Source of the DNA: Mycobacterium sp. MYCO198283
Lineage (GTDB): Bacteria > Actinomycetota > Actinomycetes > Mycobacteriales > Mycobacteriaceae
Assembly: GCF_021213805.1 (NCBI RefSeq)
Contig: NZ_JAJQJI010000010.1
Span: 105,812-169,811 of the forward strand
DNA: 64,000 nt
Direction of reading: 5' to 3'
A program made the position numbers and the translations under genes. The notes under the pieces were generated by a model. The model worked only from the letters and a program-made list of their open reading frames with translations. It ran no database searches and was not told the origin of the DNA. Positions 41,538 to 50,429 of this stretch are shown here, one piece after another; position 1 is the first letter of the stretch; every line of letters starts with the position of its first letter.

Positions 41538-41973
41538 GAGCCGGGTGCGCACCGAGGACCTGCTGGAGATCCAGCAGTTGCTGGCGCGCTACGCCGTGAC
41601 CATCACGCAGCAGGATCTCGACGGGCTGGTGTCCGTCTTCACCCCGGACGGCACCTACAGCGCATTCGGCGAAACCTATCCGCTGCAACGGTTTCCGGTG
41701 CTGGTCGAGGCCGCGCCGAAGGGCCTGTTCCTCACCGGCACGGCGCTGGTCGATTTCGACGCGAACGATCCCGACGCCGCGTCGGGCACGCAGCCGCTGT
41801 GTTTCATCCAGGACTCCACGCACGACATGCGGATCGGCTACTACCGCGACACCTACGTGCGCACCGAGCAGGGCTGGCGGCTGAAGACCCGCGCGATGAC
41901 ATTCATCCGCCGCAGCGGCGTCCACGACTCCGGTCGGCCGCACGCGATCGGGCGGCCGAGCGCCCATGAGTGA
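41524..41973 (+). CDS. SnoaL/NTF2-like protein
   Basis: A 149-aa NTF2-fold protein. It shows the helical start EIQQLLARYAVTITQQDLDGLVSVF and the strand DGTYSAFGE typical of SnoaL-like domains, plus WRLKTRAMTFIRR as the last strand. Family members include isomerases, dehydratases and oxygenase beta subunits. It overlaps the amidohydrolase by 14 bases and the acyl-CoA dehydrogenase by 8. It is a possible cofactor-free isomerase or hydratase. Confidence 0.88.
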   Translation: MTTPESRVRTEDLLEIQQLLARYAVTITQQDLDGLVSVFTPDGTYSAFGETYPLQRFPVLVEAAPKGLFLTGTALVDFDANDPDAASGTQPLCFIQDSTHDMRIGYYRDTYVRTEQGWRLKTRAMTFIRRSGVHDSGRPHAIGRPSAHE

Positions 41974-43117
41974 GCTCTTCGAGCCGGGTGCCTTCCGGGC
42001 GGCGCTGCAGCAGTGGCTCGGCGAGAACGACCTGACGCCACGTCCCGATGTCGCCGCCGGAGCGGCTCCGACGGCGGACGACTCGCTGGACGCGCACCAG
42101 GCGCAGCACCTGCGGGTGCTCGCCGCGCTCTACGACGCCGGCTTCATGCGGTACGGCTGGCCGGAAGCCGTCGGCGGGCTGGGCGGCCCGGACATCCTGC
42201 GCGCGATCGTCGGCGAGGAGATCGTCGGCCGCGGGCTCGACCATCCCGGCCCGTATTCGATGATCGAGACGCTCGCGCCCACGATGATCGACTACGCCCG
42301 CCCCGAGCTGGCCGCCGAGATGGTGCCGCGGCTGCTCTCCGGCCAGGAGACCTGGTGTCAGGGGTTCTCGGAGCCGGGTGCCGGCAGCGACCTGGCGTCG
42401 CTGTCCACCCGGGCCGTTGCGCGCGGTGACGAGTGGGTGGTCAACGGCCAGAAGGTGTGGACCAGCTACGCGCAGTACTCCACCCGGTGCGTCCTGCTCA
42501 CCCGCACCGGGGACGCCGAGACCCCGAACCATCAGGCCATCACCGCGTTCTTCGTCGACCTCGACACCCCCGGTGTGACGGTGCGGCCGCTGCGCACCAT
42601 GCACGGCGTCGACGAGTTCTGCGAGGTGTATTTCGACGACGTGGTGGTGCCGGGCGACCGTATGCTCGGCGGGATCGGCGACGGCTGGCGGCTGGCGATG
42701 GACCTGCTGCCCTATGAGCGGTCGTCATGCTTCTGGCAGCGGATCGCCTACCTGTACCGGCAGTTCGACACCCTTGTCCGGGACGTCAAGCACCTCGAGG
42801 CGGCCGGCGACGACGAGATCGGCGCCACCTATCTGGCGCTGCACACGCTGCGGTGCCGGTCCCGCGACACCCAGCACCGGCTCGGCGACGGCGCGAAGCT
42901 GGGCCCGGAGACGTCCATCGACAAGGTGCTGCTCGCCGGCGCCGAACAGCTTCTCTACGACACCGCCCGCGAGTTGCAGCCCGGTGTCGTCGAGCTCGAC
43001 GGCGGCCACTGGCGCACCGAGTACCTCTACTCGCGGGCCGCCACGATCTACGGCGGCACGGCCGAGGTGCAGCGCAACATCATCGCCCGCCGGCTGCTCG
43101 ACCTCGGGAAGGAGTGA
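41966..43117 (+). CDS. Acyl-CoA dehydrogenase, larger subunit of a probable heteromer
   Basis: A 383-aa acyl-CoA dehydrogenase. CQGFSEPGAGSDLASLST is the flavin loop, VNGQKVWTSYAQYST the middle domain, and ATIYGGTAEVQRNI the C-terminal region, with Gly in place of the catalytic Glu of YEGTSE. The next gene (43121) encodes a shorter dehydrogenase-like protein. In mycobacterial steroid catabolism such pairs form alpha2-beta2 enzymes (FadE26-FadE27, FadE28-FadE29). Confidence 0.92.
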   Translation: MSELFEPGAFRAALQQWLGENDLTPRPDVAAGAAPTADDSLDAHQAQHLRVLAALYDAGFMRYGWPEAVGGLGGPDILRAIVGEEIVGRGLDHPGPYSMIETLAPTMIDYARPELAAEMVPRLLSGQETWCQGFSEPGAGSDLASLSTRAVARGDEWVVNGQKVWTSYAQYSTRCVLLTRTGDAETPNHQAITAFFVDLDTPGVTVRPLRTMHGVDEFCEVYFDDVVVPGDRMLGGIGDGWRLAMDLLPYERSSCFWQRIAYLYRQFDTLVRDVKHLEAAGDDEIGATYLALHTLRCRSRDTQHRLGDGAKLGPETSIDKVLLAGAEQLLYDTARELQPGVVELDGGHWRTEYLYSRAATIYGGTAEVQRNIIARRLLDLGKE

Positions 43118-43120
43118 GGA

Positions 43121-43909
43121 GTGGACACCGAGTCACTCGTCCTGCTGGAGGACGGCCTGCGCAAGACCATGCTGTCGACGTCGGGGGCCGAACTGGAGGC
43201 GGCGCTCGCCGAGCTGGGCTGGGCCGACATGCTCTCCGACATGCCCGACGCGGCCATCCCGCTGGTGTTCCGGCTGCTCGGCGAAACCGGCTCCCACGCG
43301 TCGGTGGTCAACGACGTGCTGCTGGAGACCATCGGCGGCGTGCCCGGTGGAACGCCGCCGATGCCCTATGCCGGCGGCGGCTGGGTGGTGTGGAGCCGCA
43401 CCCCGGTGGACGCCCCGACGCTCGGCGGCCTGCCGCTGCACCGGGTGCCCGACGGCCAGCTCATGCGGATGGGGGAAGCGCGCCGGGCCATCGGCTGGTG
43501 GCTGGTCGGCTCGGCCCGGGCGATGCTCACGCTGGCCCGGCGCCACGCGCTCGACCGGGTGCAGTTCGGCAAGCCGATCGCGTCGTTCCAGGCGGTGCGG
43601 CACCGGCTCGCCGAAACCCTGGTGGCCATCGAGGGCGCCGAGGCGGCCCTGGGCCTGCCGGGGCTGGAGAGCCCCGACCTCACCGCCATGCTCGCCAAGG
43701 CCGCGGCCGGCAAGGCCGCGCTGTTGGCGGCCAAGCACTGTCAGCAGGTGCTCGGCGGCATCGGCTTCACCGCCGAACACGAGCTGCACATCCACGTCGA
43801 GCGTGTCCTGGTGCTCGACGGATTGCTCGGCAGTTCCCGCGAACTCACCCGCCGGGCGGGCGCGGGCCTGCGCGCCCGCGGCTCCGTCCCGCGGCTCGCG
43901 CACCTGTAG
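43121..43909 (+). CDS. Acyl-CoA dehydrogenase-like short subunit
   Basis: A 262-aa protein with the helical C-terminal half of the family (RHALDRVQFGKPIASFQAVRH; LGGIGFTAEHELHIHVER) and no complete middle domain. It follows the larger subunit by 3 bases. GTG start. The partner probably supplies what is missing in each. Substrate likely a cyclic or branched acyl-CoA, by analogy with heteromeric steroid dehydrogenases (inference). Confidence 0.88.
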   Translation: MDTESLVLLEDGLRKTMLSTSGAELEAALAELGWADMLSDMPDAAIPLVFRLLGETGSHASVVNDVLLETIGGVPGGTPPMPYAGGGWVVWSRTPVDAPTLGGLPLHRVPDGQLMRMGEARRAIGWWLVGSARAMLTLARRHALDRVQFGKPIASFQAVRHRLAETLVAIEGAEAALGLPGLESPDLTAMLAKAAAGKAALLAAKHCQQVLGGIGFTAEHELHIHVERVLVLDGLLGSSRELTRRAGAGLRARGSVPRLAHL

Positions 43910-43917
43910 GTCAGCGC

Positions 43918-44787
43918 TCAGTCAGCCGAGCGCCGCAGCAGCGCCTCGGCGGCGGCGTAGGCGTCGGACTCGCCGCGCGCGACGCCGGCCGCCAGGTCAC
44001 CCAACGCCGGGTCGGCGCCGAGCCGGGTCTGCGCCAGCGACAGGATCTGCGCGCGGGCCCGCGCGGTGCGGCGCGGCAGCGTGTCGTCGCGGCGGTGGGC
44101 GTCGATCGCGGCCACCAGCTCGGCCACGCCGTCGCCCGTCACGGCGATCATCGTGAGCACCGGGGCGTGGGTCTCGGCGCGCAGGTCGCGGGCGGTCTGC
44201 TCGGCGCCCTCGCGGTCGGCCTTGTTGACGACGACGAGGTCGGCCACCTCCAGCAGCCCGGCCTTGGCGGCCTGCACCGCATCTCCCGCACCGGGATTCA
44301 GCACGACGACGGTCGGGTCCGCGACGGCCGCGATCTCGATCTCGGACTGCCCCACGCCCACCGACTCCAGCAGGATCAGCCCGTAATCGAGCGCCGTCAG
44401 CAGCCGGATCGCGGCGGGCACCGCGGCGGCCAGCCCGCCGAGGTGGCCGCGCGTGGCGACCGACCGGATCAGCACGTCGTGGTCGTTGATGTGCGCCGCC
44501 ATCCGCACCCGGTCACCCAGCAGCGCGCCGCCGCTGTACGGCGACGACGGGTCGACCGCGAGCACCGCCACCCGCGTGCCCCGCGCGCGGTAGGCGCTGA
44601 CCAGGGCGGCGACGGTGGTCGATTTGCCCGCGCCGGGCGGTCCGGTGATGCCGACGACGGGTGCCGCGGCGGTGCCGACCTGCGCCATCACCTCGGCGCG
44701 GCGCTCGCCTTCGACGAGGCTCAGCAGCCGCCCCGCCGCCCGCGTCGACCCGCCCCGCGCGGCGGTCATCAGCTCCGCGATGTCCAC
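43918..44787 (-). CDS. MeaB/ArgK-type GTPase (B12-mutase chaperone)
   Basis: A 289-aa P-loop GTPase: GPPGAGKSTT (Walker A), LAVDPSSPYSGGALLGDR, and the VVNKAD specificity motif. MeaB proteins load and protect adenosylcobalamin in acyl-CoA mutases. The mutase subunits are at 51390 and 51789, so this gene is probably the chaperone of that enzyme. It is convergent with the short dehydrogenase gene and followed on the same strand by an enoyl-CoA hydratase gene upstream. Confidence 0.9.
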   Translation of the reverse strand: MDIAELMTAARGGSTRAAGRLLSLVEGERRAEVMAQVGTAAAPVVGITGPPGAGKSTTVAALVSAYRARGTRVAVLAVDPSSPYSGGALLGDRVRMAAHINDHDVLIRSVATRGHLGGLAAAVPAAIRLLTALDYGLILLESVGVGQSEIEIAAVADPTVVVLNPGAGDAVQAAKAGLLEVADLVVVNKADREGAEQTARDLRAETHAPVLTMIAVTGDGVAELVAAIDAHRRDDTLPRRTARARAQILSLAQTRLGADPALGDLAAGVARGESDAYAAAEALLRRSAD

Positions 44788-44794
44788 TCGGCGG

Positions 44795-45556
44795 CTACTT
44801 GGCGGTGAGCCGCGCGACGATCGCCCGGAAGTCCTCGGTCTGGAAGGTCTGGTTCTCCTGGCTGAGCGCGTAGTCCAGCGTCGCCAGCACCGCCCGCTCG
44901 AGGTGGACGTTGAGCAGCCGCTTGGTGCTCTCGACCGCCAGCTGCGGCAACTCGAGCATCCGCTGCGCGGCCGCCAGCGCCTCGGCCACCGGGTCGGCGA
45001 CGAAGTGGTTCGCCAGCCCCAGCTCGACTGCCTTGGCCGCGGGGATGCGGGCGCCGGTGAGCGCGTACTCCTTGGCGAGCAGCAGGCTGGTGTGCAGCGG
45101 CCAGGTCAGCGGGCCGCCGTCGGCGGCCACCAGCCCGACTTGCACGTGCGGGTCGGCGAGATAGGCCTTCTCGGCGATGTACACCAGGTCCGACAGCGCG
45201 ACCAGGCTGCAGCCGAGCCCCACGGCGGGGCCGTTGACCGCGGCGATCACCGGGACGCGGCAGCGCACCATCCCGAGCACGATGTCGCGGCCGTCGGCGA
45301 TGGTCTTCGCGCGCAGCTCGTCGTCGCGCCCGAGTTCGGCGAGGTAGTCGAAGTCGCCGCCGGCGGAGAACGCCCGGCCCGCGCCCGTGAGCACCGCCAC
45401 CCGCGCCGAGCGGTCCCGCGACAGCCGGTCCCACAGCCGGGCCAGCCCGACGTGCAGGGCGTCGTTGACGGAGTTCAGCGTGTCGGGCCGGTTGAGGGTG
45501 ACGACCCGCACGGGCCCCTCGGCGCGGACGTCGATCTCGGCGGGCATGTCGTACAT
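44795..45556 (-). CDS. Enoyl-CoA hydratase/isomerase-family protein, both Glu positions changed
   Basis: A 253-aa crotonase-fold protein. The oxyanion loop is GPAVGLGCSLVALSD, where the usual Glu position is Ser, and the second region is LADPHVQVGLVAADGG without the PE glutamate. Neither catalytic Glu is retained, so simple hydration is unlikely. It lies between MeaB and an acyl-CoA dehydrogenase gene in the 48988-43918 operon. Confidence 0.85.
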   Translation of the reverse strand: MYDMPAEIDVRAEGPVRVVTLNRPDTLNSVNDALHVGLARLWDRLSRDRSARVAVLTGAGRAFSAGGDFDYLAELGRDDELRAKTIADGRDIVLGMVRCRVPVIAAVNGPAVGLGCSLVALSDLVYIAEKAYLADPHVQVGLVAADGGPLTWPLHTSLLLAKEYALTGARIPAAKAVELGLANHFVADPVAEALAAAQRMLELPQLAVESTKRLLNVHLERAVLATLDYALSQENQTFQTEDFRAIVARLTAK

Positions 45557-45557
45557 G

Positions 45558-46649
45558 TCAGGACACTCCGAGCTTCAGGATGCGCTGCGCGATGATGTTC
45601 TTCTGGATCTGCGATGTCCCGCCCATCACGCTCTGCGCGCGGCTGTACAGGTAGGCGCCGAGCATCTCGTCGTCTCCGGTTCCGACGGTCGCGAGCGCCG
45701 CGTGGCCGACGGACTGTTCGGTCCAGGTCATCAGCAGTTTGTCCAGCGAGCCGTCGGGGCCGTGCGTGATCCCGTCGAGCTGCTCGGAGAGCCGCCGCCG
45801 CACGTGCAGCCGCAGCATCTCGGTCTGCACCCACGCCCAGGCCAGCTCCTCGGGCGCCTCCCCGTCGCGGCGGGCGGCCAACTGCCGCACCAGCTTTCCG
45901 TACCGCGCGGAGAAGCCGAGCGTCGACGGCTCGCGCTCGTGGCTCACCACGGTCATGGCCAGCCGCCAGCCGTCCCCGGGCGCCCCGACCATGTTGTCGG
46001 CCGGCACCCGCGCGCCGTCGAACGCCACCTGGCCGAACTCCTTGGTGACGCCGCTGATCATCTTCAGCGGCCGCTGCTCGATGCCGGGCTGGTGCATCGG
46101 CACGATGAACGCCGAAATGCCCTTGTGCTTGGGCACCTCTTTGTCGGTGCGCGCCAGCAGCAGGCACCAGTCGGCGACGTCGGAGTAGCTGGTCCAGATC
46201 TTGTGTCCGGTGATGACGTACTCGTCGCCGTCGCGCACCGCCGTGGTGGTCAGCGACGCCAGGTCAGAACCCGCACCGGGCTCGGAGAACCCCTGACACC
46301 AGCGCTCGGTGCCGTTGATCATGCCGGGCAGGAACCGGCTGCGCAGCTCCTCGCTGCCGTGGTGGCTCAGCCCGACGACGAGGTAGCCGAGGCTCGGCCG
46401 GGCCGGCGCGCCGGCCTTGGCGATCTCCTCGTCGACGATCACGTCGTAGACCGGCGGCAGCTCCTGTCCGCCATACTGTTTCGGCCACGACGTGCCGAAG
46501 AAGCCGGCGCGGTAGAGCGCCTGGTGCCACTCGCCCTGCCGGGCCCAGTACTCGTCGCCCGACGTCGGGAACTCGCCCTGGTGCGCGGTCAGCCAGTCGC
46601 GCAGCCGCGCCCGGAACGCCGCTTCGTCCGGTGAGTCACGAAAGTCCAA
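45558..46649 (-). CDS. Acyl-CoA dehydrogenase, larger subunit of a second probable heteromer
   Basis: A 363-aa dehydrogenase: CQGFSEPGAGSDLASLTT, VITGHKIWTSYSDVADW and SVMGGTSQIQKNI, with Gly at the usual catalytic Glu position. The start is a TTG at 46649 with GAGGTG about 6 bases upstream, overlapping the neighbour's end by 14 bases; no ATG or GTG is better placed. Partner is the shorter 46636 protein. Confidence 0.88.
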   Translation of the reverse strand: MDFRDSPDEAAFRARLRDWLTAHQGEFPTSGDEYWARQGEWHQALYRAGFFGTSWPKQYGGQELPPVYDVIVDEEIAKAGAPARPSLGYLVVGLSHHGSEELRSRFLPGMINGTERWCQGFSEPGAGSDLASLTTTAVRDGDEYVITGHKIWTSYSDVADWCLLLARTDKEVPKHKGISAFIVPMHQPGIEQRPLKMISGVTKEFGQVAFDGARVPADNMVGAPGDGWRLAMTVVSHEREPSTLGFSARYGKLVRQLAARRDGEAPEELAWAWVQTEMLRLHVRRRLSEQLDGITHGPDGSLDKLLMTWTEQSVGHAALATVGTGDDEMLGAYLYSRAQSVMGGTSQIQKNIIAQRILKLGVS

Positions 46650-47535
46650 TCTGCACCTCTTCCCACGACACCGGCCACAGCTCGGTGCTGACGAGCACGC
46701 GGCGCAGGTAGACGTGCGCCAGGCATTCCCAGGTGTTGCCGATGCCGCCGTGCACCTGGATCGACGTCTCGCAGATGGTCCGCGCGGCCCGCGCACAGTA
46801 GATCTTCGCCACGCGGGCGGCCGCCACGGCCTCGGCGGGGGACAGTTCGTCGACCGCCCAGGCGGCGTGGCGGGCCACGCTGACCGAACCCTCGATCAGC
46901 GCCTGCGATTCGGCGAGCAGGTGCGCAACGGCCTGATAGGAACCGATCGCGTGGCCGTACTGCTCCCGGATCCGCGCGTAGTCGACGGCGAGCGCCTGCG
47001 CGCCGCGGGCGGCGCCGACGAGGTCGGCCGTGGTAACCGCCAGCGCCAGCGCGTACCACCGCTGCTGCTGGGAGTCGTCGACCGTCCCCGCGGACAGCCC
47101 GGTGTCGACCCGGCCCTGCCGCCGGGTGAGATCGACTCCGACGGTTCGGGGTTCGACGGCACCGGTCACCACCTCGGCACCGTCGAGCCACAGCGCCCGG
47201 TCGTAGCCGCGCGCGTCGGGCGCCACCCCGTCGACGGCGATGGTCGCCGGCCCGCCGTCCCCGACCAGCCGGCCCAAGTCGTCGGCGAGCACCGGACCGA
47301 GGAACGGCACGTCGACCAGCCCGCGCGCGAATTCCTCTGCCACCACCGCGACCTCGACTCCGGAGGCCCCGTCGGAGCGCAGCGACCGCCAGCCGGTGCC
47401 GGCGACCGTTCTCTCCAGCCGGGCGACGCGGCCGTCGTCGTCGAGGTCGGCGACGGTGCCCGGCCCCAAATCGTCGGCCAGCTTCCCGGCCGCATCGCGC
47501 AGCTGCTGCTGCTCACTTGTCAGACGGGCGTCCAT
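46636..47535 (-). CDS. Acyl-CoA dehydrogenase-like short subunit 2
   Basis: A 299-aa protein with the N-terminal helix LTSEQQQLRDAAGKLADDLG and the C-terminal YARIREQYGHAIGSYQAVAH and ETSIQVHGGIGNTWE helices, but a reduced middle domain. It overlaps the downstream larger subunit gene by 14 bases and the upstream ligase by 23, so it is tightly coupled. Likely the second heteromeric pair. Confidence 0.87.
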   Translation of the reverse strand: MDARLTSEQQQLRDAAGKLADDLGPGTVADLDDDGRVARLERTVAGTGWRSLRSDGASGVEVAVVAEEFARGLVDVPFLGPVLADDLGRLVGDGGPATIAVDGVAPDARGYDRALWLDGAEVVTGAVEPRTVGVDLTRRQGRVDTGLSAGTVDDSQQQRWYALALAVTTADLVGAARGAQALAVDYARIREQYGHAIGSYQAVAHLLAESQALIEGSVSVARHAAWAVDELSPAEAVAAARVAKIYCARAARTICETSIQVHGGIGNTWECLAHVYLRRVLVSTELWPVSWEEVQIGLS

Positions 47536-48988
47536 GAGCCTCCTTGAGCACTCGCCGCAGCGCCTTGCCCGACGGCAGGCGCGGGATCTCGGGCACGAAG
47601 CGAACCTCGCGCGGCCGCTTGTACGACGCCAGCCGGGTGCCGACGAGGTCGATCAACTCCGCTTCGGTGACCGGCTCCGACGCCGTCACCGCGGCGACCA
47701 CCGCCTCGCCGTCGGCGTCGTCGGGGATGCCGTAGACCGCGCAGTCGGCGACCGCGGGATGGCTGTGCAGCACGCGCTCGATCTCGGCGGGCGCGACCTG
47801 GAAACCGCGCACCTTGATCATCTCCTTGCAGCGGTCGGTGATCCGCAACCAGCCGTCGCCGTCGAGCGTGCCGACGTCGCCGGTGCGGTACCAGCCGTCA
47901 TGGAACGCGCCCGGCGTGGCGTCCGCGGGCAGGTAGCCGGCCATCACCGACGGGGAGCGCACCTCGATCTCGCCGGTCTCGCCGGATGCCACCGGTTCCC
48001 CGGTCGTCAGCGACACCACCCGGATCTCGACGCCCGGCGCCGCCTTGCCGACGCTGTCCAGCCGCGGGGCGTCGAGCGGGTTGCAGGCGATGACGGGCAA
48101 TTCGCTGGCGCCGTAGGCGGGCACCCAGCGCACGCCGGTGCGGCGGGTGACGGCGTCGGCGACGCTGGGGGCCACCGGGGTGGCGCACCACACGATGTAG
48201 CGCAGCGACGACAGGTCGAAGTCTTCGAGCGCCGGGTGCGAGGCGATTGCCAGCGCGATGGGCGCGACCGCCATCTCGACGGTGATCCGGTCGGCGGCGA
48301 TGTGGCGCAGCATGGTGTCGAGGTCGAACCGACGGTGCAGCCGCAGCCAGGCGCCGGTCTCCAGGAGCGTGACGATGTTGAGCAGGCCGAGGATGTGCGA
48401 CGGCGGCGTCACGATCTGCAGCCGGTCGGCCGACGTCAGCCCCAGCACCGCCCGCCACTGCCCGACCGCGGCCGCGAACGACCGGTGCGTGTGCCGCACC
48501 GCCTTCGGCAGCCCGGTGGTGCCCGAACTGAAGACCAGCACCGCTTCGGCGTCCGGATCGGGCGGCTGGAATGCGCTGTCCGACAGCGGGATCGGCTCGT
48601 CGAGGTGGAGCATCGGCGCGGCGAGGCCGGTCACCTCCGCCAGCACCGGATGGTCTCCGACCCCGTGGCGGGCGCCGGTGACCGCGAGCGCGTGCGCCAC
48701 CTCGGCCGGCTTCCACGCCGGGCTGAGCAACACCACCGAACCGCCCAGCCGCCACACCGCCCGCAACGCGACGACGAACTCCGGCCGGTTCGACGTCATC
48801 AGCGCGACGCGGGTCCCGGGCCGCACCCCCCGGTCGGCGAGTGCGTCGGCCATGCCGTTGGTGAGCCGCTCGAGGTCCGCCCGGGTGTAGCTGCGATCCT
48901 CGAACGCCAGCACCTCGGCCGTACCATCCACGGTGACGCCGGGTGCCGCCACAGCGGCAGCAGGCTTCAGCGCGGGCATGGAGAGCAT
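47513..48988 (-). CDS. Acyl-CoA synthetase (FadD-like) 3
   Basis: A 491-aa ANL ligase: LVFSSGTTGLPKAVRHTH, YGASELPV, GWYRTGDVGTLDGDGW, and the catalytic lysine in LPSGKALRRV. It heads the 48988-43918 operon. Its 15-bp upstream region holds a perfect operator (49003-49017) shared with the ferredoxin on the other strand. ATG 48979 is an alternative start. Confidence 0.9.
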   Translation of the reverse strand: MLSMPALKPAAAVAAPGVTVDGTAEVLAFEDRSYTRADLERLTNGMADALADRGVRPGTRVALMTSNRPEFVVALRAVWRLGGSVVLLSPAWKPAEVAHALAVTGARHGVGDHPVLAEVTGLAAPMLHLDEPIPLSDSAFQPPDPDAEAVLVFSSGTTGLPKAVRHTHRSFAAAVGQWRAVLGLTSADRLQIVTPPSHILGLLNIVTLLETGAWLRLHRRFDLDTMLRHIAADRITVEMAVAPIALAIASHPALEDFDLSSLRYIVWCATPVAPSVADAVTRRTGVRWVPAYGASELPVIACNPLDAPRLDSVGKAAPGVEIRVVSLTTGEPVASGETGEIEVRSPSVMAGYLPADATPGAFHDGWYRTGDVGTLDGDGWLRITDRCKEMIKVRGFQVAPAEIERVLHSHPAVADCAVYGIPDDADGEAVVAAVTASEPVTEAELIDLVGTRLASYKRPREVRFVPEIPRLPSGKALRRVLKEAHGRPSDK

Positions 48989-49002
48989 CCTATCCTGTAT
49001 GA

Positions 49003-49017
49003 GAGAATAATATTCTC
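49003..49017. promoter_or_regulatory. GAGAAT-AAT-ATTCTC operator (perfect) in divergent promoter
   Basis: A perfect palindrome 14 bp from the ligase start (48988) and 30 bp from the ferredoxin start (49048). Being the only palindrome in a 59-bp gap, it can control both directions. Confidence 0.75.
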
Positions 49018-49047
49018 CGCACCCCGGAAAACCCGAAGGAGCACGGA

Positions 49048-49383
49048 ATGGCCATACCTCCCGAGCCCGGAGTCACCACCGACCAGCCGGCGACTGCCGA
49101 GGCCGTGCGGGCCGAGGTCACCATCCTGCTCGACCGCAAGAAGGTCACCGTGACCCACGCACCCGGCGACGTGCTGCTGGAGACGGCCCGCCGCGCGGGC
49201 TTCACCCCGCCGTTCTCGTGCGAGGCCGGCAACTGCGGTACGTGCATGGCCAAGCTGCTCGACGGGCACGCGACGATGCGGGTCAACGACGCCCTCACCG
49301 ACGAGGAAGTCGAGGAGGGCTACGTGCTCACCTGCCAGGCCGAACCGGTCACCGCGACGGTCACGGTGGACTACGAGACCTGA
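49048..49383 (+). CDS. Plant-type [2Fe-2S] ferredoxin
   Basis: A 111-aa ferredoxin whose core repeats the C-terminal domain of the 1290 reductase: FSCEAGNCGTCMAKLLDG and then VLTCQAEP, giving the C-x4-C-x2-C-x29-C cluster pattern. GAAGGAG lies just before the start. As a separate protein it would shuttle electrons to an oxygenase or P450. The tail overlaps the CaiB gene on the other strand by 13 bp. Confidence 0.92.
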   Translation: MAIPPEPGVTTDQPATAEAVRAEVTILLDRKKVTVTHAPGDVLLETARRAGFTPPFSCEAGNCGTCMAKLLDGHATMRVNDALTDEEVEEGYVLTCQAEPVTATVTVDYET

Positions 49384-50429
49384 TCGCGCAGGTCGCCGTG
49401 CTCGCCCAGCGCGGGCGGTGGCCGGTACTCCGGGGAGTAGCCGCCGACGCGGATCGGGCTCCCGACGAGCCGGCGATCGCCCGCCTGCACCACCACGTCC
49501 GGGGTGTCGGCCAGTGCTTCCGGTAGTCCCCGCACCGCCGCGACCGGCACCCCCAGCGGCTTGAGCCGGGCCTCCCAGTGCGCGGCGGTGTCGGTGGCCA
49601 GCGCGGCCACCACCACCGCGAGCACGTCGTCGCGCCGCGACACCCGCTCCGCCATGGTCTCGAAACCGGCGATCCCCGCCTCGGCGGCGAAGCTGCGCCA
49701 GAAGCCGTCGTGGGTGATGAACAGCGCGAGGTAGCCGTCGGCGGTCGGGAACATCTGCGCCGGAACGTAATACGAGTGGGCGCCGAACGGCCGCCGCTGC
49801 GGCACCACGCCCTCGTTGAGGTAGGCGGCGGCGTGGTAGTTCAGCTGCGAGAGCATCACGTCGCGCAGGCAGACGTCCACCTGGCCGCCCTGGCCCGAGA
49901 TGATCATCGCGAGCAGGCCCAGCGCCGCCGTCATCCCGGTCGAATTGTCGGCCGACGAGTAGCCGGGCAGCGTCGGCGGCCCGGCCGGATCTCCGGTGAG
50001 CGCCGCCACCCCGGTCGCCGCCTGGATGACGTAGTCGAACGCCGGGTCGTCCCCGCCGTAGAGCCCGTAGCCGGTGATCGCCACGCAGACGATCCGGTCG
50101 TTGTGCACCCGCAGCGCGTCATAGGTGAGCCCGAGCTTGTGGATGGCCGACGGCTTGAGGTTCACCAGCAGCGCGTGCGCGTCGGCAACCAGGCCCCCGA
50201 GCGCGCGCTGCCCGGCGTCGGTCGTGAGATCCACGATCACGCTGCGCTTTCCGCGATTGAGGCTCGCGAAGTAGCTGTCGCCGACCTTGCGGGAGATGTC
50301 CCCGCCCGCCGGTTCGATCTTCGTCACCTCGGCGCCCAGATCGCTCAGCAGCATCGTCGCGTACGGGCCGGCCAGCATGGTGCCGACCTCCAGGACCTTG
50401 ATCCCGGCCAGCGGAGCTTCAGCGCTCAT
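49371..50429 (-). CDS. CaiB/BaiF-family CoA transferase 2
   Basis: A 352-aa family III CoA transferase. IKVLEVGTMLAGPYATMLLSDLGAE is split here only for display: residues 10 to 34 form the usual N-terminal strand-helix, and the catalytic Asp is in AFDYVIQAATG. ATG 50429 overlaps the upstream LLM gene by one base; a GTG at 50432 is an alternative. Last gene of the 53369-49371 operon. Confidence 0.9.
   Translation of the reverse strand: MSAEAPLAGIKVLEVGTMLAGPYATMLLSDLGAEVTKIEPAGGDISRKVGDSYFASLNRGKRSVIVDLTTDAGQRALGGLVADAHALLVNLKPSAIHKLGLTYDALRVHNDRIVCVAITGYGLYGGDDPAFDYVIQAATGVAALTGDPAGPPTLPGYSSADNSTGMTAALGLLAMIISGQGGQVDVCLRDVMLSQLNYHAAAYLNEGVVPQRRPFGAHSYYVPAQMFPTADGYLALFITHDGFWRSFAAEAGIAGFETMAERVSRRDDVLAVVVAALATDTAAHWEARLKPLGVPVAAVRGLPEALADTPDVVVQAGDRRLVGSPIRVGGYSPEYRPPPALGEHGDLRDQVS

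Noticed and set aside
7076..49017. The GAGAAT palindrome as a KstR or KstR2 site
   Set aside because: KstR motifs have AGAAC/GTTCT with a 2-base centre and KstR2 sites have CAAG/CTTG cores; the recurring motif here is GAGAAT with a 3-base centre, so it appears to be a different regulator. A few sites with GAGAAC arms look closer to KstR but keep the 3-base spacing.
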